Below are positions 11,519-22,944 of a DNA stretch of 64,000 bases, piece after piece (the stretch's first letter is position 1; the number at the start of each line of letters is the position of its first letter). The position numbers and the translations under genes are program-made. The stretch spans positions 10,803,112 to 10,867,111 of the forward strand of contig JAEMBT020000009.1 of the NCBI GenBank assembly GCA_018873245.2. The letters run 5' to 3'. Origin of the DNA: Archegozetes longisetosus. Lineage: Eukaryota; Arthropoda; Arachnida; Sarcoptiformes; Trhypochthoniidae. The notes beneath the pieces were generated by a model. The model was not told the origin of the DNA, did not search any database, and saw only the letters and a list, made by a program, of their open reading frames with translations.

Positions 11519-13632
11519 TTATTGAAATGAAGCATCGATTTCATAGTCTGATGAAAGCCCTAATTCTGTCTCTAATACCTCTTCTTCATTAAAGGGCGTG
11601 TCCAAATAAATAATGTTATCTATGTTGAAATCACATTCTATTTCTTGCTCTTCTGTTGATTCTTCAGTGTGCTTCTTGATTTCTCTCTCCTTTTTGAGCA
11701 ATTGATTGAGAGTCCATTGAATTATCATTATTTTATCAATTTTTTCATCTGTGAGTTTGTTTCTCTCACATGTATGAACACGTTTTTGAGTTGAGAAACT
11801 TCGTTCAACTCCTGAAGATGAAGCCGGAATGGACAACAGTCTTGAGCCAATTGTTGCTAACCTAGATGTTGAGGTGAACATCTTGAGATTTTTCCAATAG
11901 CTTAAAGGGTTTTTGCCAGAAAATAAAGTAATTCCATATAAATGTTTAGAGTTTCTAAAGTCATTCACGCTGTCTGCTAATTGAGTTGTATCATTTTGAC
12001 TAGTAATACATCCAGTAGCAAGTGCATAATTCAGCAAACATTCATAAACTTTTCGCCAAGTTCTCATCTGATTCAATGATTTTTCTGTCTCTATATCTTG
12101 GATCTAAATAATAAGCCAGATATTGATACTCATTAACAAACTTTCCTCTACATCTGTTCTCATATATTGATTGAGCTTTCCTTTGTTCGTCTTCATTCAG
12201 AATCGAACCCGACAATTGTTGAAAAGTGAAAACGTTCTCAATTTCTTTATATACAAGAATCACATCAGAAATCACTGCACTTTCTGACTCAACTTTAGCG
12301 ATACCTAAAAAAAGTTAAGTCACTATTGAAGCATAAAGATGAGACCGTACACTATTCTAGTCGTCCGTTCCATCACTCACCGCCCACTACAGGCTTCAAT
12401 AATTCTGAGACATAATGTAACCCATCCCAGAAGTTGTTTGATCTAACGTATTGTTCTGCATTTTTGCTCAACTCCTCATCCAGCGCCATTCTTTCCAACA
12501 CAGGTCTCGCTCTTTTGAGCACAACCAACATATTTCTGATACTATACCAACGGGTTGCTGTCGGTAAACACAACGAAACCTTTGTTACTTTCCTACCCTT
12601 CAGTTTCTCGATTTCAATATATCTATCCCACGCTTCGTTGTAAAGACTTCTTTTAGTTTTAGATCCTGTTATGTCTTTGACAATTTCTTTAGCATTATCT
12701 ATGAAAGCATGAATGGTATTGATTCTGCACAGATCTTCTATGAGAAGATTAAGTACATGAGCAGCACATCTCACGCCAACAATATGTGGATATTTTTTCT
12801 GTAGTTCTTCTTGAGCTAGTATCATAGACGAACCACTATCTGAAACAATTGCTGCAATTTTTTTGTGGCCAATGATTGTCATAACCTTTTCTATTTCTCT
12901 TTGAAGGAGGATATTGTCGACCGATTCGCCTCCTATTTCAATGCTCTTATAGAAGATACTCTCAGGAATGCATACCATTATATTGAGAACTGCTAAATGG
13001 CGGATATTTTCCCAACCATCGATTGCTATCGTAACATTTTCACATTCTTTGACTATTTTATCAATTTCTTGTCGAGCTTTTTTGTCACGCGCTTCTAAGA
13101 TTGAAGTTCTTAATTGATAATAAGTCGGAGGTTTGAATCCAGTTTGCATTTCCTCGAAAAACTTCAGCAAAAAGGGGTTTCTAATAAAATTGAAAGGTAT
13201 ACCACCGTTGATAACAGCATTTACCAACAATTCAGTTAACTGCTCGTTCTTTGTTTTGCTTATCCGGTTGATATAGCTATCGATAGGTGATGAAGACTGT
13301 ATCGACATTTGCGATGAGGACCTGATTTCCTCTATTAATATGTCATCATCTGTAGGACTGTCAGTATCAAATGGTTGTGACGCTCTTTCAAGAGGTACGC
13401 ACGCATCTGATTCTGTTGATTCTTTCATTAACAGTCTTCTCTTCCTTTCCATTACTATTTCTTTGAATTGTTTTCTTACAATCATTGGAGCTTTGGAACA
13501 ATTCATAGTATGTCTCTTGCATTTTGGGGCATGTTTTATCTGATTGTGTGATTTACAATAATTGCATTTGACTCGTGTATCTTTTCCAATACCGGCAACA
13601 TGTGTCCAATGCAGCCAAATAGGATCTGACAT
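11519..13632 (-). CDS. hAT transposase with BED zinc finger, near-intact
   Basis: Exon 1 (13632-12381) starts MSDPIWLHWTH with a BED-type finger (CNYCKSHNQ then HTMNC), followed by a DUF659-like region containing AIAIDGWENI-type and VRCAAHVLNLLIEDL motifs. A 76-bp intron (12305-12380; G|GTGAGT, TTTTTTTAG) keeps the frame. Exon 2 continues through YLDPRYRDR to the C-terminal dimerisation domain SIPASSSGVERSFSTQKR. One shift is needed at about 12061, where an extra A in GCGAAAAGTT breaks the frame; with it the reading is continuous to 11519. Asp and Glu of the hAT RNase H core are plausible but not assigned with certainty. Terminal inverted repeats and an 8-bp duplication immediately around the gene were not found. 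Confidence 0.8.
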
Positions 13633-14250
13633 TTTCGAAACTTTAAAAGAAAATTTTTAACCTTAACTAATATTAAAGACCGCATATATATCTGTGAATA
13701 ATAACAATGGCTCCCGGATGTCGCTATGACTGCAAACAGTTAAAGGGCGCCTATTATTGGGTTTATAGATAAAAATAAATATAATACTTAATTGTTAAAT
13801 TTATTTTTAATGTTTTAAAAGCTTATTGTCTCATAATCATTTAAATAAGTAAGCCATTTTCTAAATAGTTCATTATTTTTCGAGATATGAATGAATTATT
13901 CAAAAAGTGAGGCGTTTGGCGCCCAAATCTAAATGCCCGAATTTTAGGCGCAATTGTCGCTGTCGTTGCGACCTACGCCAGAGGGCACCGGGCAATGCTC
14001 AATCCTTACTTTTTACTTTCCATATTATATATATATATTCGTGATCTGCTCATAGTACTGAACATTTTAATATCCATATTGCTTAGAAATAGTCATGTTT
14101 ATTCTAAAGTCAATAAATTCGATATCTCGAGAAAGCCATGACTCAGAGTAAAAAATTATATATTAGTACTCTACTTATTATGCTCAACATTTTGGTACCA
14201 AAATTTACTTGAAATCAAATTAGGCAATTTTGGGCATCCTCTTTTGTCTT

Positions 14251-14638
14251 AAGGTGCATTTACACGAGGCGATATTTATCGCACATCGCCTGCAATTTTT
14301 ATTTCAATCAGTTGCATTGAGGATTAGTCGCCGCAATTTTCTATTTAGACGATACAATTGATTGAATGAAATTTTGCTCTACAATAACGGATCACTTTAA
14401 AGCATTGAACGCTGACTCAGTGAGTGCTCTGACAACAAAATTAAACGTAATTTTAACATCCAATCATATACGAAATTGCTGCAATTTTGTTGCAAAAGTA
14501 GAAACAGTAGCAACGCCCACGCGATGTGTTTCATGCGATGTCCATCGCTTCAATTTTCCATTTACACGATGCAATAAATTGCAGCGACGAATATCGCATG
14601 CAATGTGCGATGGATATCGCCTCGTGTAAATGCACCTT
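14251..14638. repeat. MITE with 25-bp terminal inverted repeats
   Basis: The left terminus AAGGTGCATTTACACGAGGC at 14251 is matched exactly by its inverse ending at 14638; the match extends through GATAT and continues imperfectly (ATCGCACAT) for another 40 bp or so. There is no coding content; open frames across it are chance. Such GTGCATTTACACG-type ends are common in non-autonomous elements, but I do not assign the superfamily. It abuts the right terminus of the 8922-14245 region. Confidence 0.8.
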
Positions 14639-14639
14639 T

Positions 14640-15390
14640 AGTAATTCTCTCATCAATTGAGAGAATAATCGACATAAATTGTACTTTAATAGAAATGTGA
14701 GCTTATTTGATATTTTTACATCTTGATTCTCCAAATATTAATTTATTTGAAAAGCTTTCGAAATTGAAATGTTATTAAATTTGTATTGATTATTCAGCAA
14801 ACATTTTTAAGACGAATTTTAAATAAAATATAGTGAATAACGACTAGAAAGTTTGCCACTTCAAACTCTAATTACAATGCTAAAGATTATCTAATTATAA
14901 GATTAAAATAAATATTACTTTCATTTGTTTTTGGTGGCTCACAAACATTTTATCTATTTTTTATCATCAGTTTTGTATAATTTGTTTTATGAAACAAGGT
15001 CTTATTAGTTAAGTAAAGTGACGACAGTTGTAATTCATTTCATACAACCATAGGGTGACCACCTCTGGCTTGTGTCATGACGGAACAATAATACCGAAAG
15101 ATGTAGCCTTACATTTGAAAAATGTCGCTTTTATTAGTAATTATAAATATTTAAGTGTCAGACAATACTTTCTAATATTAAAACATTGAAAATTATCAGT
15201 CATGGTTAATTTCAAACTTATATTTTTTTGTTAGAAATGGCATCTTCCAAATGTTATTCAAAAGTAAGAAATACTGGTTACATCAAATATAAATCAAGGC
15301 AGAAAAGATCAATTCAATAACTTTTGATTTTAAATCACTGGTGCTCAAAAAATCAAATTGGATATCTTAACCCTTTATTATTTGTAAAAT
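14640..15390. other. AT-rich intergenic
   Basis: No gene or repeat recognised in this stretch. Confidence 0.5.
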
Positions 15391-15392
15391 TA

Positions 15393-16266
15393 AGAAGAAT
15401 GGCAAATCCCATAGACTGAACGCCCCCACCACACCTCAAGACGAGTCATATATCAATCGAAAGGTCTCATCGAGCGCTACGTTTTCTCTATAGATACAAA
15501 ACGATCCGAGCACGGAGTAAGGCACCAGGGGCGAAAATGTCAACTTTTTTATTATTTTTTTTGCCATTTTAATCAGGATACATTCCCGTTTTCAGAACTC
15601 TACTAAATATCTTTTATACATACTAGTAGATTTATCGAAAACGGGGGTGTCTTCTATTTTAGAATATTGCTGTCAGTGCAAAAATGAACTCAGGACTGTC
15701 GAATGCTGTGCACATGTTATGACAGTCTTGTGGTATCTTGGTTGTGGCAGGCACCAACCTGAGATACTAAGACCTGCAAGCTCACTAGACAAGTTTTTTA
15801 CAGGTCTAGTCCAAAGTGATGATGATACTGACGGCAAATAATTATTAATTATATATTTTATTTTCAAATCAGTTTTCTTGGCTGAAATGGGGACGGTGGT
15901 AGGATTTATGGGATTCCGATATCGTCAAATATTTATCCTTTGGGCTTCAACGGACACCACGAGGACATATGCTTGATTTGACCTCCCATGAAATAGAATC
16001 TTTTTTTTATAATGTCTTAGCAATTATTCATCCTAGCGTGTTAGAACTAGCACCTTTCGACTCAAAAGGCCTGAATTAGTGGTATAGAGCTATTAAAATG
16101 GCGGAAAATAGATTTTAAAGAAGTTGATATTTTCGCTCCCTAGTGCCTTACTCCGTTCTCGGATCGTTTTGTATCTATAGAGAAAAATGTAGTACTCGAT
16201 GAGACCTTTCGATTGATATACGACTCGTCTTGGGGTGTGATGAGGGCGGATTTAGCAATTCTTCCT
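15393..16266. mobile_element. long-TIR transposon relic with transposase fragment
   Basis: About 155 bp at 15393-15551 recur inverted at 16106-16266. Shared blocks include TCTCTATAGATACAAAACGA (inverse TCGTTTTGTATCTATAGAGA) and TCAATCGAAAGGTCTCATCG (inverse CGATGAGACCTTTCGATTGA). Between the arms is a finger-type transposase C-terminus at 15647-15841. The rest (15850-16105) holds no recognisable coding sequence. The element ends about 115 bp beyond the 3-prime end of RCC1-kinase gene A. Confidence 0.75.
15647..15841 (+). pseudogene. transposase C-terminal finger fragment
   Basis: Open frame with EYCCQCKNELRTVECCAHVM, then TVLWYLGCGRHQPEI and an acidic tail ending in DDDTDGK. It is the C-terminal finger of the same family as 4251-4540 and 29240-30790, here lying between long inverted repeats. 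No DDE core is present, so it is inactive. Confidence 0.65.
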
Positions 16267-16380
16267 TGACGATTAATCCCATTTATGGATGAGAGGTAAC
16301 GACAGTGATCAATCAGTTGGAAATCAATTTGACTAAAATAAAACAAAACAGAATTCGATTCACAAATTTGGCTCTGATGG

Positions 16381-18571
16381 TTAATTAAACCTTGATTTTG
16401 TTTTAATGAAATACATGGAAAAGTTTTCTTCTATTGGTTGCTCAGTTGGTGACAGTTGAGAAATATCATACTCTATTTCATTCATATCTAAAGCCCACAA
16501 ACTTTTATCTCTCAATATTTGATGACAATCGGATCTCTCAGCTATCCTCTGTTCCATCATTTTTAATAATAACTTATAGATTTCCAGATATTTTTCTTTC
16601 AATACTCGATCACTTATTGAATTACTTGAAAATCTAAGAGATTTATAGAATAATTGACAATAACACAATTAAGATCATTATTGATAAAACACTCACGAAT
16701 TGATGTCGACATCAAAAATTTCTTGAGTAATATAGCCTAAACTAAAGATATCTGCTTTCATGTCATAATTTTTTCCACTAAGAACTTCTGGAGCCACATA
16801 TTTGATTGTTCCCAACCCTTGAGTATGGGTTTGTTCATCAAATCTGTGAACTACAGCTAAACCGAAATCCGCTAATTTAACAAATCTTCCGTTCAATCCA
16901 TAAGTGATTAATATATTTGCTGGTTTCAAATCTCTATGAATTATTGGACGAATTTGTTTATGTAAGTAATTCAGGCTTTCGAGTATTTCTTTGAATAATT
17001 CACTTGAGATATAATACTCCAATCGTGACATAACTGCGAATTCATTTCTCTGAAACTCATTTCTCTTTTTTAGTAATATATCTTTCAAGGTACTGAAACA
17101 TAACTCCATTTGAATGTAAAGAATTTCATTGTTTTCGATCCATGAATTCTTATATTGCACGACATGATCGCTTTGAAGTCTTGCCATAATTTTCAGTTCT
17201 TCTAAACTTTTGTTCTTGATTTCGTCAGAAAACCCTAAAAACAGTTTTAAATAGAATTTTTCAAATTAAGATTCAAATTCTGACCTTTGAGATCGAATTT
17301 TTTGACGGCATAATTTTGTTCATCAAATAAATTGAATGCTTTATAAACCTTGCCAAAACTTCCACTTCCAATCATTTCTAGTTCTTTGAATTCTCGTTCA
17401 TATCTTGTTTGATCAGTCACATCGTTTTTTGATGGTGTTAACAAAGGACTTATTTCAGATCTCAGTGGAACAGCAACTGCTGAATCGTTATGTTGTCTGA
17501 GATCTCGTTCAACGTCTAGTTTATTGCCGATAACTATAGTTTTGTATGTACTCTGAAAATAGTTAGTAAAAGCTTCATCGAAACTCTTAAATTGCGTCTC
17601 GACCGGAGTTTTTATCACTTCTTTTCCACATAGACCCCAAATGAAAACAGTTCCTTCATTTGATAAAGCCATAGAAATATTTTCACGATAATGTGACGCT
17701 ATATCAATGAGCTCGCTTTCAATCTTCAATTTGAAAGGAGTCTCACTCTGTTCTTTGATTTTTCCATCTCCGAGTTGTCCATGACCATTACTACCGAAAA
17801 CATAAATATCTCCATAATCTGATAGCAATAAACTGTGTCCAAAGCCGCAACTTATTTTATTAATAACTTCATTAATTTTGATCATTTTGGGTACGTTTAC
17901 TGAGTCTTTTCCTATCAAATTTTTGAAACCAAGTTGCCCACAATCATTCAAACCCCAACTGAACACAGTTCCCTCCTCTGTTAAAGCCATTGAACAGCTA
18001 AAACCACACGCAATCGCTTTGACTTTCTCTCCATTTAATCCACTTACATAATGTGGAATTGACACATCATTATTATTTCCATTCCCAATCTGTCCATATT
18101 TATTCTCGCCCCACGCATAAATTTGACCGTCGATTGTCAAAACAAGTGAATGACTTTGGCCACAATAAATGTCAACAATTTTGTCACTCAAATATTGATT
18201 CAATTCCGGTTTATGTATCTTTACATCATTTGTTCCATTCCCTAATAATCCACATTCATTCGAACCCCAACAATAAACTTTTCCATGAATAGTGAGTGCA
18301 ATTGTATGGCGAAAACCATTCTTCAAATCAATGATTTGTTTATTACTCAACTCTTCATTGAGAATCAATTCTTTTACTTGATTACGATGACCAACACCTA
18401 AAACTCCATCACTGTTACCTCCAAAAACGTATGCTTTGTCATCATTTTTAATAATGATTACATTAATTTCGTTGAAACCATATTTAAAAACATAAAAAGT
18501 TTGACATTTTTGATGAAATCTTGATTTAATTGCAGTTCTTTAAAAATTTGGTGTTTATCAATTAGCTCCAT
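16381..18571 (-). CDS. RCC1-repeat / eIF2AK-like protein kinase, gene A
   Basis: Joined model: 18571-17285, 17234-16697, 16633-16381; introns of 50 and 63 bp (AAAG|GTCAGA, TTTTTAG; TTC|GTGAGT, TCTTAG) keep frame. With one missing base in an A5/T5 run at 18494-18498 the total is about 692 aa. N-terminus MELIDKHQIFKEL; five full RCC1 blades plus a partial sixth (for example GKVYCWGSNECGLLGNG), about residues 35-330. The kinase domain follows (about 400-650): GSGSFGKVYKAF glycine loop, AVKKF lysine, YIQMELC, IIHRDLKPANILI, DFGLA, VAPEVL, KADIFSLGY, so all catalytic residues are present. The IQMELC stretch and IFSLG are typical of eIF2-alpha kinases such as PERK and HRI. RCC1 before kinase is opposite to NEK8/NEK9. 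Substrate unknown. Confidence 0.8.
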
Positions 18572-18936
18572 TCTAACAATTGTACAAAATTAGTTTGTTT
18601 GAACAATTTCTACAAATTTCTATTGGAAATTGTATTCATTCATCAATTGACTTATGAGTACAGTCTTCAATAGAAATTTGTAGAAAACACATGTAGAAAT
18701 TTCTATGGAAAATTCATTTTCTATAAAAACTTTCAATATCATTGAATTTCACACAACTTTTCTTATACCTGGTTGTATTACTATAAAACCAGAATCCTTT
18801 ACACTTCCGTTCTTTGCTATACAATCAGCTATTCTCAATTAAGATGGCAAAGAATTTGATGTTTCTAATAATGGTTTTTCAAATTAAGGCTTATTTCAAA
18901 CCTTAAATTCCTCTAAAATTCTCATGTTTTGAATAT

Positions 18937-19194
18937 TTGAGCATTCATAATATTTTGAATCAGTCATTGTTGATATATAAGGAATTAGCAGAAGTGGCAG
19001 CAGTTTCAATACCTCATTCGATCAAAGGAAAATCAGTTCGTTGTTTTGTTGTGCTGAAAGCTCAGCGCAATCTTGATAAACATGCTGAAACAGGTTTGAA
19101 ACAGAAAAATTTGAAAAGCATAGAAAAAGATGAGATGAATCAATTAATAAGTGCTTATAGTTGTCGAATAGATCGGATCTGTCGTTACACCTGA
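18937..19194 (+). pseudogene. acetyl-CoA-synthetase-like C-terminal fragment
   Basis: The frame contains ELAEVAAVSIPHSIKGKSV followed by RCFVVLKAQRNL. This resembles the C-terminal subdomain of AMP-forming acyl-CoA/acetyl-CoA synthetases, where a V-x-E-A-A-V-x-x-x-P-H-x-x-K-G pattern precedes a hydrophobic FVVLK strand. Only about 45 residues are recognisable, with no A-motifs or AMP-binding core nearby. It is either an orphan exon or a pseudogene piece. Confidence 0.45.
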
Positions 19195-20149
19195 ATGTTT
19201 GTATGTGTTTAAATTTTTACCTAAAACAAGTTCTGCAATCATCAAGAGAAGAATTTGGCTATAATTGCATAAGATCACCCGAATTGGCAATAATTCAGAT
19301 GAATCGATAATAAAGAACTAGTTTCGATTGATCGTACAACTAAGTAATTCATTTTAAAACTTTAATTAAATCAGCCCTTAGATAGTTTTGATCTGTTTTT
19401 AAATTTAAGTATAATAAAAATTACAACAAATATCAATCTAAAAGATTAAATTTAAATATTAAAAGTTTGATTATTTTAAAATTATTTACTTGATTTCTAT
19501 AATTTATTATCAACAAAAGAAACAAATCTTAGGATTTAGTTATTATTATTTTTATATTTGAATAAAATTGCTCTTCATTCCAATTGATTTATTAAAGTTT
19601 TGAAAACTTTTCAACATTAAAAGATTTTGTTTAGAGAGTTTAATGTATAAGTAATTCATTGAGTGATATAAAAAGTTACATATTTAAACATATATGATAT
19701 TTGCAGGTTAATAGCTGATTTAATGAACAAAACTGTACAAAGTCGTCATAATTACCTCATGGGAACATAAACTCACTCTTTAGGAATAGATTTCTGTTTT
19801 CTTAACTGCTACCTTATTTTTAAAAATGTTTTAAAAAGTATTTTTGTTGAGTTGTTTTTCTTGAGAATTCGATATAAATGCAGAGAAAACATGCTCTAAT
19901 ATTGATTTGATTAGGTACAGTACAATGAGTGTGATTTTGAAATTTTCATAACACGTTCTGAAATTAAGGAAGGAAAGTAAAGTTTTATCAAAATATTGAA
20001 TAGGTTTATATTTTATTAATTAACGAAAGCAATGAACTTTAGTAACAATAAGTTAAACTTATTATTAGAATGAGAAGTAAGATTGAATGCTAACAAGCAA
20101 AGTTGGGTAATTTTCCACCATCAAAATTTTTCCACGACTTAATGACCTG
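19195..20149. other. AT-rich intergenic
   Basis: No gene, RNA or clear repeat recognised. Confidence 0.5.
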
Positions 20150-20530
20150 ACAGATTTCATTTCGGGATGGTCCGTGCTATTCTGATTTCGATGTCCGTGA
20201 GTTTTAGTGTCTTCTACAGCAAATCCTTATTATTTTGCTTAATCTATCAATTTTTGGGTCACTTCGAGCATTTGATCAGATGGCCCAATATTCACGTAAT
20301 CACCCATCACTCAAACAGCAATAGCCTTATTATTTATTCCTCTGGAATGTGCTCCAACTTTATCCCAACCACGACCTTCATAGACAATACTGTCTCCACC
20401 AATTCTAAAATTGCATTCAATGTCGTCTCACTTAAACGTAATGCACATCTTCTGAATGCTTACCCTGATTATTACAAACCTATTGAGATCCTTTGTATGA
20501 TTCATGAAAACATGAGATAAAGACTTTGCC
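20150..20530 (-). pseudogene. peptidoglycan recognition protein (PGRP) pseudogene
   Basis: Read on the minus strand, with several stops, the frame gives DDIECNFRIGGDSIVYEGRG, then WDKVGAHSRGINNKAIAV, a stop, VMGDYVNIGPSDQMLEVTQ, further stops, and THGHRNQNSTDHPEM. This follows the PGRP/amidase_2 fold order: NFxIGGDGxVYEGRGW, GAHxxGxNxxSIG, a GxF/Y...P strand, and the GHR...T.CPG end. PGRPs bind bacterial peptidoglycan in arthropod immunity. At least four stops, and loss of the Cys of the CPG motif, show it is dead. The longer plus-strand open frame at 20167-20520 is the antisense shadow of this relic. Confidence 0.7.
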
Positions 20531-21090
20531 TTTATTTTGACCAGAACTGATTAGCTTACTTTCCATTCTAAGAGAGTCACTATTTGAATGATTCACAAAT
20601 AGATTTCTAACAGGCTTGTCCAAAAAGCTTATTTCATCAATAAAAATATATAGAAAAATCTAATGATCGCAGACAGTAAGACTGTTATTTTTGATATTGA
20701 TTTATTGGCTTAAAAATAATTCGAACATGAAATATGAAGAGAATTTGTTTGGAGTCTAATATTGACTGCAGTCGCTGATAACCTCAGCAAATAACTATAA
20801 CATATGACTAAAAATAAACTGAATAAACAAACGATAAAAATAGACTGTATTTGTGAGAAAGTTCAATTTGTATATCTCACAACTTTTTCTCCAGAAAGTC
20901 GATCAACTTTAACGTTTAAGTTTAATAATAGCAATCATTCAGTAGACTGAACGGCTATTCACTGTGTATTCTTTCAATTATGACATGCATTTGAATAGTA
21001 GACTACTATCACAAGTTAAGATAAATGCCCAATATTTTCAACGCTATTCACATGACAGATAGCAAACAAAAAATTTTGATTGTCCTTAAC
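20531..21090. other. AT-rich intergenic
   Basis: No gene or repeat recognised. Confidence 0.5.
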
Positions 21091-21414
21091 CAAGTATAAC
21101 AATATACAGCACTTAATGTGTTTTCATATGCTTATGAAAAAGAGCGCCGCGACGTAATCTCTGAAGAAGTTATAAATGAGTGAACCAATCATATATATTT
21201 TTATTTTATTTATGGAAAATGCTGTCACTGTACTAATTCTTGTACTTGACTTGATTTTGAATCATTGATAGACTTATGCTTATGTTTGATATTTAACAAA
21301 AAATTTGCGTCACTCAATAAACTATATATCTATAACTTCTTCAGAGATTACGTCGCGGCGCCTTTTTCCATAAGCATATGGAAACATATTAAGTGCTGTA
21401 TACTGTTATACTTG
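21091..21414. repeat. MITE with ~83-bp inverted repeats and 7-bp target duplication
   Basis: Starts CAAGTATAAC and ends GTTATACTTG. The arms share GCGCCGCGACGTAATCTCTG and TATAACTTCTTCAGAGATTA as inverse pairs. The flanks carry an exact direct repeat CCTTAAC (21084-21090 and 21415-21421). The element is 324 bp and non-coding. Superfamily not assigned; the 7-bp duplication excludes simple TA-target elements. Confidence 0.85.
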
Positions 21415-21754
21415 CCTTAACAGCTTTTCAATTCTTTACTATGGGAACAAATTAATAACTTAACTGCTAGAAATCGATGAATACTTGTGTTGATTTTCAT
21501 ATACTTCAAAAGTTCTTCAATTTTACTAAAAATGAGCATCACATTAAACTCAGTCTAGATATCGACTCTCACTATATATCAGTCAAACATTTGGAAACCA
21601 AAAACAATTAAATATATCACAAGTGTAGGTGATAATAAAAACTATTCATCTGAAATAAAGTTGGCTTTGCCCCAATTCGAATTGCAGTTCAGTCTCGCAA
21701 ATGCTATTAAGAGTCAAATTTGTATCTGGTTAGCGTATGATCGAGATATACACG

Positions 21755-21905
21755 AAATAAATGTCCAAAGAGCCACCATTGGTATAAGATACCTTCCACT
21801 ATGATAAGCTTTGGTCAACCAGGCAGGAGATAAATTCATTCACTAATCATATAATCATATTTAAAAAATTAAATTTGTTTTAGAAATTCAATTGTCCGGA
21901 CTATT
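21755..21905 (+). mobile_element. mariner 3-prime relic
   Basis: The segment resembles the last 180 bp of the 6825-7737 element: GAAATAAATGT, ATAAGCTTTGGTCAACCAGG compared with GATCAACCAG, TTCACTAATCAT, and a terminal TGTCCGGACTAT. It is diverged, has no open frame, and is probably an old insertion truncated at its 5-prime side. Confidence 0.55.
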
Positions 21906-22542
21906 CTACTAGTATCTAGTAATTATTCAGTCTTGAATGTCAATGTAAAATCTTATATTAAACTATGAAGTAATAGTTTACTTTCACGTCACTCAAATAA
22001 AGATAAAACTCAAGAATTTATTTACTATAGCTTTGATTACGCGATACAGCTCTAGACATGGTCTGTTTTTGCAGGCTCAACAATTGCATGATGGCTGGTG
22101 GCTGTCCAAAGCTACTGAAGTTCTAGGGCTTAAACAGGAGTTTTGAACAAAACATGACTTCTGAAAATAAACGTGCACAAATCAACTTGAAAATACTGCA
22201 AATATTCACAAATGGATTTATTTCTTGGATTCAACAAGTGGACTAAAACTTGATTTAATTTATGACACATTCAAAACCACTTGAGAGTAAAGTAGTTTCA
22301 AGTTGTTTTGTTTTTGTCAGCCATTTTCAATCGCATGAAAATTTTTTTATAACAACGATATTTATAATTAAACGAGTTTTTATAGAAACCCTTCGCTACA
22401 ATAAAGTTTGTGAGATTGTTGCGATTTGAGATGTAAAAACCATAAGGGACGTAAGATGCTATAAGAAACGAATCGGTGTAATAGGTCACATTTTTTTGAG
22501 TTTATGCGATACCAAGGGGAGACTTACATGTTAGCCGAAGTT

Positions 22543-22790
22543 TCAGAGAAAGGCAATTGCTGTATCGGCATATTGCCTGAAGTTTCCTTCAATATCTAGT
22601 TCATTGCCGAATCTGATTGTTTTGCACGTGATTTGTTCAAAATGAACGAAAACGTCACCGAAACTCTTGAATCGTGTCTCAAACGGAGCTCTTATCACTC
22701 CTATTCCATATAGACCCAAATGAAAATAATTCCTTCTTTTGATAAAGCCATTGAAATGTAACAATAATATGACGGGGATATCAATGGATT
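22543..22790 (-). pseudogene. RCC1-kinase gene fragment
   Basis: Minus-strand similarity to the last RCC1 blade and linker of gene A: PFETRFKSFGDVFVHFEQIT, then KTIRFGNELDIEGNFRQYAD, compared with the gene A segments TPVETQFKSFDEAF and KTIVIGNKLDVERDLRQ. Upstream RCC1 blades and the downstream kinase are absent here. It is a dispersed fragment of the family and part of the same relic as 23430-23840. Confidence 0.65.
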
Positions 22791-22944
22791 TTTTTATTAC
22801 CTTGTAATAAAATTTTAGTTAAATTGTGAGCTGAATTCGAGGTATTTTAAGATCAATTAGGAGGCGAAAATTCGAAGTATCCATCAGTAATAATTAGATG
22901 AAAACTTTCCTAAAGTGAATTTTGAAAATTCCTCGAACTGAATA

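Larger units (their letters stand above)
8922..14245. mobile_element. possible 5.3-kb composite element bounded by inverted subterminal repeats
   Basis: The left end AAGGATGCCCAAATCCTATG (8923) is matched by inverted AGGATGCCCAAAATTGCC at the right (14227-14242). Subterminal sequence around 14040-14240, read inverted, resembles the 3954-4100 end of the relic at 3954-4883. A second inverted pair lies further in: 9645-9745 (TTTTTACTAAGGATTGAG, then a GC-rich block ending in GCCTC) matches 13915-14025 inverted (AAAAAGTAAGGATTGAGC). Between these inner arms sit an exonuclease gene and a hAT transposase gene. Either one transposon carries this cargo, or two relics of the same family happen to flank it. 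No matching target-site duplication was seen. Confidence 0.35.
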
